Below are positions 16,125 to 24,377 of a stretch of 64,000 bases of DNA, piece after piece (position 1 is the stretch's first letter; every line of letters starts with the position of its first letter). The position numbers were made by a program, and so were the translations under genes. Origin of the DNA: Bacillota bacterium (GTDB taxonomy: Bacteria > Bacillota > Halanaerobiia > B1SED10-174); the NCBI GenBank assembly GCA_007122335.1, contig SKTZ01000021.1, forward strand, positions 19,406-83,405. The letters run 5' to 3'. Below the pieces are notes generated by a model. That model did not search any database, was not told where the DNA came from, and saw nothing but the letters and a program-made list of their open reading frames with translations.

Positions 16125-17195
16125 ATGAAGGAAAGGATTGAAAAAATAAGGGAAGAGCTTGGAAATAATAACCTGGACGGCATTATTATAAACCACCCCT
16201 CAAACCGATTTTACCTGAGTGGTTTCACCGGCTCTGCAGGCACGGTTATGGTAACTGCAAAAAAGGCGATGCTGATTACCGATTTCAGGTATACCGAACA
16301 GGCCCAAAATCAGGCTCCTCACCTGGAGATAGTCGAGCATGACCTGAAAAAAATGGATACCCTAAACCAATTAATAGCAGGGGAAGGGTTAAATAAAATT
16401 GGTTTTGAAGCCGACTTTGAAACTTTCGCAACTGTAGAACAACAGCTAAAGGGTAAAATCGATAACGTGGAATGGGTTCCCACCCATAATTTGGTGGAGA
16501 AGTTCAGAATATATAAAAGCGCTGCTGAACTTTCTTTTTTGCAGGAGGCAATTGATCTTGCCGACCAGGCCTTAGAACATATATGTGGCTTTATCAAGCC
16601 GGGAATGGCAGAGCGGGAAGTAGCTCTGGAATTGGAATTTTTCCTCCGTAAAAAGGGAGCCAAAGGGAGTTCTTTTGATATCATAGTCGCCTCCGGGCCC
16701 CGGGGTTCTTTACCCCACGGGATAGCAAGCGACAAGATAATTAAAGAAGGGGAACTTGTGGTAATTGATATGGGAGCCCGTTTGAACGGTTATGCTTCTG
16801 ATGTTACCAGGACTTTTGCGATCGGGAGCGCAGGAGAAAAAGAACGGAAAGTCTATGAAACCGTTTTAGAAGCTCAATTGGCCGCTATTGAAGATATTAA
16901 ACCGGGGCTGTCCGGACAGGAAGCAGATAAACTATCCAGAGATGTTATCTCTGCTGAGGGTTATGGAGATAATTTTGGCCACGGACTTGGCCATGGAATT
17001 GGAATTGATGTGCATGAAAGCCCCCGTTTGAGTCCCGTTAGCGAAAACAACCTGGAACCGGGAATGGTTTTTACCGTTGAACCTGGAATTTATCTCCCTG
17101 GCTGGGGTGGAGTCAGAATTGAGGATATTGTTGTAATGGAAGAAAATGGGGTCCGAAGCTTGACCAGAGCACCTAAGGAGTTTAAAATTATATAA
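16125..17195 (+). CDS. Xaa-Pro aminopeptidase / M24 metallopeptidase
   Basis: A 356-residue dinuclear-metal pita-bread peptidase that removes N-terminal residues before proline or cleaves Xaa-Pro dipeptides. The N-terminal creatinase-like domain spans residues 1-130. Metal ligands are seen in VVIDMGARLNGYASDVTRTF (two Asp), GHGLGHGIGIDVHE (His), VFTVEPGIYL (Glu) and GVRIEDIVV (Glu). ATG follows TAGGGAGG. It sits just upstream of efp, a frequent Firmicutes arrangement. PepP versus PepQ cannot be settled. Confidence 0.93.
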   Translation: MKERIEKIREELGNNNLDGIIINHPSNRFYLSGFTGSAGTVMVTAKKAMLITDFRYTEQAQNQAPHLEIVEHDLKKMDTLNQLIAGEGLNKIGFEADFETFATVEQQLKGKIDNVEWVPTHNLVEKFRIYKSAAELSFLQEAIDLADQALEHICGFIKPGMAEREVALELEFFLRKKGAKGSSFDIIVASGPRGSLPHGIASDKIIKEGELVVIDMGARLNGYASDVTRTFAIGSAGEKERKVYETVLEAQLAAIEDIKPGLSGQEADKLSRDVISAEGYGDNFGHGLGHGIGIDVHESPRLSPVSENNLEPGMVFTVEPGIYLPGWGGVRIEDIVVMEENGVRSLTRAPKEFKII

Positions 17196-17239
17196 GCTGA
17201 AATAGGGGAATGGGCTTAACCCCAGATAGGAGGTAAAAA

Positions 17240-17806
17240 ATGATAAACACCAACAACTTCCACACTGGAATAACTATTGATATTGAAGAAGGCATCTGCA
17301 CTGTGATTGAATTTTTGCATGTCAAGCCCGGCAAGGGTAGCGCTTTTGTCCGGACCAAATTAAGGAATATTGAAACAGGCGCGGTTTTTGAAAAAACATT
17401 CCGGGCGGGGGAAAAAGTAAAAAAAGCTCATCTTGACGAGAGAGCAATGGAATTTCTCTATCAATCAGAAGATCAGTTTTATTTTATGGACAGGGAAACC
17501 TTTGAACAAACAGCAATTAACGCGGTTGATCTGGGAGAAAATATTATTAAATTTTTGAAAGAAAATTTAGCTTTAAAGGTTAAATATTACCAAGGGCGGG
17601 CTGTAACTATTGAACTCCCTACTTTTGTTGAACTTGAAGTTACCCAGACCGATCCTGGTGTTAAGGGAAATACGGTTTCTGGAGGAACCAAACCCGCTCA
17701 ACTGGAAACAGGTGTAGAAATTAATGTTCCACTTTTTATTAATGAAGGTGATATTGTAAAAGTCGATACCCGCTCGGGAGAATATATGGAGCGAGTTTCC
17801 AAGTAA
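17240..17806 (+). CDS. efp: translation elongation factor P
   Basis: EF-P relieves ribosome stalling at polyproline stretches. The 188-residue protein is near normal length, with three beta-barrel domains. The KOW-like domain has the loop HVKPGKGSAFVRTK with Lys32, the residue modified in many bacteria. The C-terminal OB region has TKPAQLETGVEINVPLFINEGDIVKVDTRSGEY, which is diagnostic. ATG follows TAGGAGG. A terminator follows directly, ending the pepP-efp unit. Confidence 0.97.
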   Translation: MINTNNFHTGITIDIEEGICTVIEFLHVKPGKGSAFVRTKLRNIETGAVFEKTFRAGEKVKKAHLDERAMEFLYQSEDQFYFMDRETFEQTAINAVDLGENIIKFLKENLALKVKYYQGRAVTIELPTFVELEVTQTDPGVKGNTVSGGTKPAQLETGVEINVPLFINEGDIVKVDTRSGEYMERVSK

Positions 17807-17827
17807 TAACTGGGTAGAGAAATTTAT

Positions 17828-17857
17828 ACCCGGGGTTTTCGCTCCGGGTGTTTTTTT
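17828..17857 (+). terminator. intrinsic terminator after efp
   Basis: ACCCGG/CCGGGT arms around a loop containing TTTTCG, then G and seven T. Confidence 0.85.
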
Positions 17858-17982
17858 CCGCGGAAGAAGCAAAACAGGGATTTTGTTTTTTAAAAGGAAA
17901 ACGGTTCTGATTGTAGAATTTAGTTAAAGTACAGGTTTGGATAATTCAGGAAAGAAACAGGTGTTAATTTGGAGGTGGAAAA

Positions 17983-18480
17983 ATGTACCAACCAGCCCAT
18001 GATTATGGAAGTGTTCATATTGCCGATGAGGTAATAGCAATAATTGCAGGTCTAGCGGCAACGGAAATCGAGGGTGTTAAAAGTATGACCGGGGGTTTTG
18101 GCGGTGGCCTTGTCGAACTTCTTGGGAAGAAGAACCTTTCCAAGGGGGTAAAAGTTGAAGTTGGAGAAAAAGAAGCCAAAATTGACCTTTACCTTGTAAT
18201 TGAATATGGCGCCGTGATTCATGCCGTTGCCACTAAGGTCCAGGAGAATGTAAAAAAAGCCGTGGAAGGAATGGCAGGGCTTAAGGTGGTTGAAGTTAAC
18301 GTTTTCATAACCGGGATCGATACTCACATGCCCAAAGAAGATGAAGAAGAGGAAGAAGAAGAGGTTAAAGAAGAAACTGAAGAAGGACAAGAGGAGCAAA
18401 AAGAGGAGGATACCAAGGCCAAAAAACCGAAAAAAGGGAAGAAAGAAAAAAAAGAAAACGAGGAAAAAAAAGATAAATAA
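17983..18480 (+). CDS. Asp23/Gls24 family envelope stress protein
   Basis: A 165-residue protein. Residues 1-110 form the Asp23 domain (SVHIADEVIAIIAGLAATEIEGVKSM, KIDLYLVIEYGAVIHAVATKVQENV). The remaining 50 residues are an extremely charged Glu/Lys tail, seemingly disordered. Asp23 proteins form a membrane-associated layer anchored by AmaP and affect cell-wall stress. amaP is the next gene, so the pair fits. ATG follows TTGGAGGTGG. Confidence 0.92.
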   Translation: MYQPAHDYGSVHIADEVIAIIAGLAATEIEGVKSMTGGFGGGLVELLGKKNLSKGVKVEVGEKEAKIDLYLVIEYGAVIHAVATKVQENVKKAVEGMAGLKVVEVNVFITGIDTHMPKEDEEEEEEEVKEETEEGQEEQKEEDTKAKKPKKGKKEKKENEEKKDK

Positions 18481-18509
18481 AGGACTTTATAAAATAAGGG
18501 GGGATGAAA

Positions 18510-19241
18510 ATGGGTTTTCTTTATAAGGCAATTCAGTTTATTGTTCTTGTTGGGATAACGCTGGGTAGTTTGCTTTTAAGCTTTCATTTTTTTGGTTTGA
18601 TTTCTCCTGATATTTATATTTATTTCCTTAGAACCCTCTATCAAAATTACCTGGCAGGTGTTATTGCTCTGGTTGTTTTCTTTTTGGGGATTTTAAGTCT
18701 TCTGCCCTATTTCTTAAGGACTGAACCCCGAAATACAATGGTTCGTGATGGAAAAACCGGTGCAATCAGGGTTTCACTTGACGCTGTTGAGGGTTTAATC
18801 TACAGATTTGTTTCCCGACAGGAGGGTGTAAAAGAAGTAAAAACCTATATTAAACCCATAGAAGGCGGACTGTTTATACGCCTGAAACTCGGGGTTTGCC
18901 CCTATCAGGAGATCCCCGACCTGGTTACGGAAATCCAGGAATCGCTGCAGGATTATGTAAACCAGGTAGTAGGAGTAAAGGTGGAAAAAATTGAGACTGT
19001 AGTTCATAGTATTGAAAGCGAGGAAAGAGATACTTTTGATCGTAAGCGGGAAAAAGCCAAACCAGAAAAGGTAGAAAAAGAAATAGCTGAAAAATACGAA
19101 AAAGAAAAAGAAAAAGAAATTGAAAAAGAAATTGAAAAAACTGAAGAGCAGATTCTGGAGGAAGAAACAGAAGAAAAGTGGTATGGTGAAGAAACCACTG
19201 AGGAAGAAATTGAGGAAAGAAAGCAGGATAAAGATTTTTAA
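18510..19241 (+). CDS. amaP: Asp23 membrane anchor AmaP
   Basis: A 243-residue protein with two N-terminal membrane helices (FIVLVGITLGSLLLSFHFFG and LAGVIALVVFFLGILSLLPYF), an Asp23-like domain at about residues 75-170 (GAIRVSLDAVEGLIYRFVSRQEGV) and a long Glu/Lys-rich tail with repeats such as KEIEKEIEKTEE. AmaP tethers Asp23 to the membrane. The second ATG (18510) is better spaced from AAGGGGGG than the first (18504). The charged tail mirrors that of the neighbouring Asp23 protein. Confidence 0.88.
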   Translation: MGFLYKAIQFIVLVGITLGSLLLSFHFFGLISPDIYIYFLRTLYQNYLAGVIALVVFFLGILSLLPYFLRTEPRNTMVRDGKTGAIRVSLDAVEGLIYRFVSRQEGVKEVKTYIKPIEGGLFIRLKLGVCPYQEIPDLVTEIQESLQDYVNQVVGVKVEKIETVVHSIESEERDTFDRKREKAKPEKVEKEIAEKYEKEKEKEIEKEIEKTEEQILEEETEEKWYGEETTEEEIEERKQDKDF

Positions 19242-19368
19242 AACAGGGCCTCGGAAAAATAGACTAGAAAACGAGATGAGATCTGTACCCATTAACAGGT
19301 TTAGCTTTTTTTGGCTGTGCTCGGGGTAACAATTTTTCCGCTCCCGTATTGAGTAGGTGAGGTTTGTT

Positions 19369-19779
19369 TTGGCAACGATAATTAGTCGAAGACAGCAGAG
19401 AGAATGGGCCGTCCAGGTCCTTTATCTCATTGGACAAACCAATTATGATTTTGCCCAAGCCTGGAAGTATTTTTTGTTATTGGAACCCGCAGCGGAAAAA
19501 GCTACTTATACTGAAAAACTTGTCCAGGGTGTCCTGGAAAAAAAAGAGGAACTGGATCAAAACATAAAAAAATACCTTTCCAGGTGGAAACTGGAAAGGC
19601 TATCCCGGGTTGATCTTAATATTATTAGAATTGGTCTCTTTGAAATGAAGTTCTGTCCTGATATCCCCGATGCCGTGGCAGTGGATGAGGCTATTGAATT
19701 AGGGAAAGCTTTTGGAGGAGAGGAATCGGGGAAGTTCATTAATGGATTGCTGGGGCGATTTTTTGAAAAGCAGGGCTGA
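19369..19779 (+). CDS. nusB: transcription antitermination factor NusB
   Basis: An all-helical RNA-binding protein that works with NusE (S10) in rRNA antitermination. The 136 residues include SRRQQREWAVQVLY at the start and LSRVDLNIIRIGLFEMKF and AVAVDEAIELGKAFGGEESGKFINGLLGRF, the conserved core. The track uses GTG 19357, but TTG 19369 is better spaced after TAGGTGAGG. It follows asp23-amaP, a common Firmicutes order. The stop codon lies in the stem-loop of the terminator. Confidence 0.95.
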   Translation: MATIISRRQQREWAVQVLYLIGQTNYDFAQAWKYFLLLEPAAEKATYTEKLVQGVLEKKEELDQNIKKYLSRWKLERLSRVDLNIIRIGLFEMKFCPDIPDAVAVDEAIELGKAFGGEESGKFINGLLGRFFEKQG

Positions 19780-19797
19780 GAAGGCCTGCTTTTTTTA
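19767..19797. terminator. terminator between convergent nusB and the AbrB-type gene
   Basis: AAAGCAGG and CCTGCTTT arms with TTTTTTT on the plus strand; on the minus strand the stem is followed by a weaker T-rich stretch, so it may serve both genes. It overlaps the nusB stop codon. Confidence 0.85.
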
Positions 19798-20853
19798 GTA
19801 AAGGAGCATAAAAACAAAAGGCAGGATCAACTTGAGAACCATCAGACGGGAAAGATGCATCAGGGAAATTGCAACGGGATTGCGATTTTCCTGTAGGGCG
19901 AGAGCAGTCATTATTGTAAATCCGGCAGGTGCTGCTGCCAGATAGGCTGAGATGGGATCCCAGCCGGCAAAGCGGTGAATCAGAAAGGCTACAAAAAGGG
20001 AACTCCCGATTATAAGGATAATCGATAAAATAAGGGGGATAATAATCTGGGCACTTATTATCGCTGTTAGGCTTGTTGTATCAATCCGGTCTGCGATCAT
20101 TACTCCTACTCCAATCAAAAACCAATTAAGAAGGTAGTGGGGAGGATGAAAGACCGGGAGTCGTAAACGGCCGCATATAACCATGAAAATAATGGCTCCA
20201 ACAAGCCCCCCTGCAGGAATCTGGGCTGCGTGGCTTAAAAAACCAACTAAAATTGCCCCGGCAAGAGTAAATAAGGCAGATCCCAGAGACCTTTGGGGTT
20301 TGTAAGGAGATTTATTTTCAGCTTTTATTTCGTTCTGGGCTGGTGGGGGTTCGGGGAATTTTATCTTTAACCATTTTAAAGCTACCGGGAAAAGCATCAG
20401 GGTGACAATAAGCCTGGTAATGTGGAAGAAAATTACCACAACAGGGTCGGCATCAGTTGCGACTGCTAAAACGGTCATTTCAGGAAGCCCTCCTACACTG
20501 GAGGAAAGTATTGCTGTATTCAGGTCCAGAGCGGTCAGGGAAGTTATAATGTAGCCAGAAACGAAGGCCAGGCTTAAAGCCCAGAAAGAGACGATAAAGG
20601 CGGGCTTGGCGATCCCAATCAAGGGTTGGCTGGTTTCTTCATTGAAACGGGCACCAACCATTAAACCCAGGGCAACCTGGATAATCAAAACACTGACTTC
20701 GGGAAGTTCAGGAAGTGGTATCCCGATTAACCTAAGTATGGTTAAAAATATCAGGCTTCCCAAAACTGGTGCTGCTGGAAGGCGACCTTTTCTTCCCAGG
20801 AAACTTCCTACCATCCCTAGGACATAGAGAAGAATAAGTTCCAAAATGAACAT
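19795..20853 (-). CDS. AbrB-family membrane protein (putative permease)
   Basis: A 352-residue polytopic protein made of two similar halves, each with helices and a conserved loop (IQVALGLMVGARFNEE in the first, LIGVGVMIADRIDT in the second), plus SSSVGGLPEMTVLA and AAPAGFTIMTALALQ. This matches the AbrB family once annotated as putative ammonia monooxygenase, now thought to be transporters or regulators; substrate is unknown. It is not the DNA-binding AbrB. ATG follows GGAGG on the minus strand. It is transcribed alone, convergent with nusB. Confidence 0.85.
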   Translation of the reverse strand: MFILELILLYVLGMVGSFLGRKGRLPAAPVLGSLIFLTILRLIGIPLPELPEVSVLIIQVALGLMVGARFNEETSQPLIGIAKPAFIVSFWALSLAFVSGYIITSLTALDLNTAILSSSVGGLPEMTVLAVATDADPVVVIFFHITRLIVTLMLFPVALKWLKIKFPEPPPAQNEIKAENKSPYKPQRSLGSALFTLAGAILVGFLSHAAQIPAGGLVGAIIFMVICGRLRLPVFHPPHYLLNWFLIGVGVMIADRIDTTSLTAIISAQIIIPLILSIILIIGSSLFVAFLIHRFAGWDPISAYLAAAPAGFTIMTALALQENRNPVAISLMHLSRLMVLKLILPFVFMLLY

Positions 20854-21085
20854 GCCGGGCCTCCTATCTATATTGAAACAAAAATATCATATTTAATTTG
20901 TATAATATTTAATTTTCCTTTTTTTCCTTTCCTTCCTTCTTTTATATTATGCTTTGCTAGAGAAAGTTAAATGGAAAAGGGGAAACCTGACGTAAAAGGA
21001 GCAGGGAGGATTTCAAGGGTCTGGCAGAGAAGGTAATTGGGTGAATACCGGGGAAATTTCTAAACTGAAATACCGGAGGGGTTTT

Positions 21086-21232
21086 ATGTTGGGGCTTAAT
21101 TTTAATCGCCAGTTATTTGATGAGGAGAAGAATAAGAGGCCAGAGGATGTTCTGGCCAGGATAAAATTCGGTTTTTTCTGGCTGGTAATCCTGGTTTTAC
21201 TTTTATTTTTGGTTTTTCGAATACGGAGTTAG
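21086..21232 (+). CDS. 48-residue single-helix membrane protein, unknown
   Basis: The track starts at GTG 21041 with no ribosome binding site. CCGGAGGGG lies just before ATG 21086, giving a 48-residue protein with a charged N-terminal half (DEEKNKRPEDVLARIK) and one C-terminal membrane helix (FFWLVILVLLLFLVF) ending in RIRS. It is tail-anchored in shape. It is 12 nt upstream of another membrane-anchored unknown, so the two are probably co-transcribed. No family recognised. Confidence 0.65.
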   Translation: MLGLNFNRQLFDEEKNKRPEDVLARIKFGFFWLVILVLLLFLVFRIRS

Positions 21233-21244
21233 GGAAGGTTGGCC

Positions 21245-21964
21245 ATGTTTTTTAAATCTAAAAAAACCAAATGGCTTTTTTATTTATCCATAATAATTGT
21301 AATAGTTATTTTTCTGGTGATCAGAGATTCTGGCTACGTTCCCCAGGCTTTCAGCATGCACATGGTTTCCCAAGAAAGAAGAGGAGACAGAATTGTTGTT
21401 TTTGAAGAGAGGGGCGAATTTGTTGCACCCCTCTGGGAACGAGCCAGCTATTATGCAGACCGCAGGCCTGATGAGGAAATTCCACCAGCAAATACAGAAT
21501 ATTTTTTTGAGATTTATTTTTCCGAGGGCCAGAATATATTAGGTCAAAAGGGGCGTTTTGTAGTCTTTCCCGACCGTTTAATTGTTGATGGTAAGGAAAT
21601 AAAACAGGATATGAAGGACTTTTTTGCCTATTGCAAAAAAGTTATGCAAAGCAGTAGATCTCTTGTATCTATGCTCATGGATGCAGGATACCTGGAGGTT
21701 TTGGAACCTGAAATTGGCAGGGAAATTGTTCTTTCTATGGGCGAGATTGACCTCCTCCTGGAAAAATTTAATGATATAGAGGACGGAAGAGAGGGAAATG
21801 CCCCCAATCCTGAGGAAACAGAATATATTTTTATTATTCCCGAAGGAGAAATTCACCTGCAATCGGATAATGAGCTGGTTTTTTCTTTCTGGGGAGGACA
21901 CTGGCATTACGGGGGTGCTGATGACCTGGCTAGCCTTTTACAGGGCATAATTTCCGGAGAATAA
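21245..21964 (+). CDS. membrane-anchored protein, unknown function
   Basis: A 239-residue protein with one N-terminal membrane helix (LFYLSIIIVIVIFLVI) and a soluble, acidic outer domain including FFEIYFSEGQNILGQKGRFVVFPDRLIVDGKEIKQDM and a tryptophan- and histidine-bearing SFWGGHWHYGG near the end. ATG 21245 is preferred over TTG 21239 because AGGGAAGG is correctly spaced. No known domain recognised. Confidence 0.7.
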   Translation: MFFKSKKTKWLFYLSIIIVIVIFLVIRDSGYVPQAFSMHMVSQERRGDRIVVFEERGEFVAPLWERASYYADRRPDEEIPPANTEYFFEIYFSEGQNILGQKGRFVVFPDRLIVDGKEIKQDMKDFFAYCKKVMQSSRSLVSMLMDAGYLEVLEPEIGREIVLSMGEIDLLLEKFNDIEDGREGNAPNPEETEYIFIIPEGEIHLQSDNELVFSFWGGHWHYGGADDLASLLQGIISGE

Positions 21965-21984
21965 ACAGAAGAGGAGCAGCGTTG

Positions 21985-22950
21985 ATGGGACAAACACTTT
22001 TCTGGTTCTTGATTGGGCTTGGTCTATTAATTAAGGGTGGAGATTTTTTTGTTAGTTCAAGTGTGAATCTCGCGCGTATTTTCCGAATTCCGAGGATGAT
22101 TATTGGAGGAACTCTGGTCAGTCTTGCTACGACATTACCTGAATTGATAGTAACAGCAACAGCCAGTTTCCAGGGGAATCCTCAGTTAGCAATCGGCAAC
22201 GCTGTTGGTTCGGTGATTGCTAATAGTGGTCTCATTGTCGGTTTTACTGCCCTTGTCGGTGTGGTTTTAGTGAGGCGCCGCGATTTTGTAATTTCGGCCT
22301 GGGTAATGCTGGGTTCGGCTCTAATATTAAGTTTTCTAATCCTTGATGGGTTTGTTCCCCGCTGGGGTGGCATTGTTTTGCTGCTAACCGGAGCGGTTTA
22401 CCTTGCAGGTGATTTAATCCGGAATTATCGTTTTAATAAAAATGGTGTGAATAAAGAAGCAGAACAGGAAATCCTGGAAAAACACGGAACTGCTCAACGG
22501 AATTTTTTGTTTTTTCTTATTGGAGCGGTGATGGTGGTTGGGGGCAGCCGACTTTTGGTAAATTCAAGCCTGGAAATTGCTGAGTACTTTAATCTTTCAG
22601 CCCTATTTGTTGGCCTTACTATAATTGCTATAGGAACATCGCTCCCCGAATTGACAACGGCAGTTGTTTCCATGCGGAAAAAAGTGGTTGATCTTTCCCT
22701 GGGTAATGTTGTTGGGGCCAATATACTCGGGCTTACATGGGTGTCAGGAATTGCAGCTACGATTAACCCCTTTTCTCTAGGGGGTCTGGGGGACTTACTC
22801 AGTCTATTGGCAATGCTTTTATTTGTGGTAATGCTTCTGGTAATGGGGTTTACCCATTCCAAAATAACCCGCCGGGAAGGGCTGGTGTTGATATTGTTTT
22901 ATTTTGCTTACATATTTGGAGCCTATCAAGCTGGCTTTTTAATAGGCTAG
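21985..22950 (+). CDS. Ca2+/Na+ antiporter of the CaCA family (YrbG-like)
   Basis: A 321-residue membrane protein with ten or so helices built from two inverted repeats. Each half carries the alpha-repeat signature: GGTLVSLATTLPELIVTATAS in the first and GLTIIAIGTSLPELTTAVVS in the second, followed by AIGNAVGSVIANSGLIVG and SLGNVVGANILGLTWV. The acidic residues of these repeats bind cation. Calcium/sodium exchange is typical; the ion is not proven. ATG 21985 follows GAGGAG. Confidence 0.92.
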   Translation: MGQTLFWFLIGLGLLIKGGDFFVSSSVNLARIFRIPRMIIGGTLVSLATTLPELIVTATASFQGNPQLAIGNAVGSVIANSGLIVGFTALVGVVLVRRRDFVISAWVMLGSALILSFLILDGFVPRWGGIVLLLTGAVYLAGDLIRNYRFNKNGVNKEAEQEILEKHGTAQRNFLFFLIGAVMVVGGSRLLVNSSLEIAEYFNLSALFVGLTIIAIGTSLPELTTAVVSMRKKVVDLSLGNVVGANILGLTWVSGIAATINPFSLGGLGDLLSLLAMLLFVVMLLVMGFTHSKITRREGLVLILFYFAYIFGAYQAGFLIG

Positions 22951-22960
22951 GGAGGAAAAA

Positions 22961-24346
22961 ATGGTTAAGATTGCGCTGGTATTAATTATCCTTTTTTCTT
23001 TTGGTTCTTCAGCCATTGGGAGTGCTGAAATTCACCACTGGGAAGATTTGACTGGATTTCCTGGTGGTAGCGGGGAGACAAAAATTTTGCTTGTTCATGG
23101 TTTTCAGCCCGGAGTTTTAACAGATGGGCTTTTGCGAACCCTTCCCATTGAGAACTGGAACCAAATGGTCCGGGCTATAACTAAGAACGAGGAACTGGCC
23201 GGTAATGTAGAAATTTATGTTTTTCTTTACCAGCCCTATTTTGATGATATTGCAAACCTTGCTGAAAAAATGGCTCTGGAAATTAAGCGTGCAGACCTCG
23301 AAGATAAAGAGTTGATAATTATTGCTCATAGTATGGGAGGGTTAATTGCCCGTCATTATATTAATTTTAAGCAGAACAAGGAAAAGGTTAAAGCGCTTTT
23401 TACCCTTGGAACTCCCCACAAGGGCATACCTGTTCTTTTTGCTGCAGAGAACCTGGGGGTTGGCCCCGCAATCCAGGATATGCGGGGGACTCCATGTCTG
23501 ATGGAAAGGTTTGGGTTCATTGAAAAAGAAAACTATAGTTATCTTCAGACCTTAAATAAAGAAGAAGGTTATGCCCACCTGTACTATACCTTTTCTGGAA
23601 GGCTTGACCCCAGCGTTTCCCGCAACTTCTTTTCCTATGTAGGAGAAGCTTATTACCAGTTAATATCATCCCTGCGGGTTCCCGGGGATGGAATTGTTTC
23701 TAACTACAGTTCGAGCCTGGAGGGTGCCCATAATTTCCCGCCAGTAGAAGGAGTTTATCATCAGGGCCTTTTCCAAAACAAGGAAATTATTTCATCCATT
23801 ATTTCCGGGCTTGAGGGTTTAATCCTCGGGAAAAAATTCCCTGTTTCTGGCAGGATCAAAGGGAAAAATGGGGAGGGTCTGGAAGGTATAAAAGTGAGGC
23901 TGGGCTCGGAAACATTAATTACAGATAAACAGGGTTTCTTTCAGAGTTCCAAAAATCTTGAGTTCGGGGAAAAAATCCAACCAGAACCAAAAGAGGAAAT
24001 TTATTTTTTCCCTCCCTCCCAACCAGTTGATGGCAGGGAAGAAGCCTATGATTTTAATTTGAAGGAAACCTTTGCTGTTGGGGGAAAAATCCAGACTTTT
24101 TTCAGCGATGATGACCTCCAGGGAAGTACCATGATAATCAGCAGCGAGGAAAATTATCACAATTTCTTTAAACTGGAAATAGGAAAGGAAGGTTCTTTTC
24201 GGGCGGAAAATATTCCTGCGGGGAATTATCGGTTTTTCCTTTTTCACGAAAACAGGCCGGGTCTTTCCTTTCAAAAATTTGAGGTGGACGAAACTGATTT
24301 AGATCTGGAAGTTAACTTTTTCCACCTGTTTGGTAATAATAACTGA
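22961..24346 (+). CDS. exported lipase/esterase-like alpha/beta hydrolase
   Basis: A 461-residue precursor with signal peptide IALVLIILFSFGSSAIGSAE. The hydrolase domain has oxyanion region ILLVHGFQPG, nucleophile motif AHSMGGLIAR and LFTLGTPHKG, typical of PGAP1/lipase-type enzymes. The likely acid is in VPGDGIVSNYSSS and the His in GVYHQGLF. Residues from about 290 resemble a carboxypeptidase-regulatory beta-sandwich (GRIKGKNGEGLEGIKVRLGS). It should act outside the cytoplasmic membrane on an ester or lipid. ATG follows GGGAGG. Confidence 0.82.
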   Translation: MVKIALVLIILFSFGSSAIGSAEIHHWEDLTGFPGGSGETKILLVHGFQPGVLTDGLLRTLPIENWNQMVRAITKNEELAGNVEIYVFLYQPYFDDIANLAEKMALEIKRADLEDKELIIIAHSMGGLIARHYINFKQNKEKVKALFTLGTPHKGIPVLFAAENLGVGPAIQDMRGTPCLMERFGFIEKENYSYLQTLNKEEGYAHLYYTFSGRLDPSVSRNFFSYVGEAYYQLISSLRVPGDGIVSNYSSSLEGAHNFPPVEGVYHQGLFQNKEIISSIISGLEGLILGKKFPVSGRIKGKNGEGLEGIKVRLGSETLITDKQGFFQSSKNLEFGEKIQPEPKEEIYFFPPSQPVDGREEAYDFNLKETFAVGGKIQTFFSDDDLQGSTMIISSEENYHNFFKLEIGKEGSFRAENIPAGNYRFFLFHENRPGLSFQKFEVDETDLDLEVNFFHLFGNNN

Positions 24347-24377
24347 ATACCGGATGACTGGAGGAGGTCTAAATTTT

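Noticed and set aside
18795-19292. 165-residue minus-strand ORF, very rich in Phe and Ser
   Set aside because: It is the complement of the Glu/Lys-rich amaP tail (GAA/AAA repeats read as TTC/TTT); amaP is clearly the real gene.
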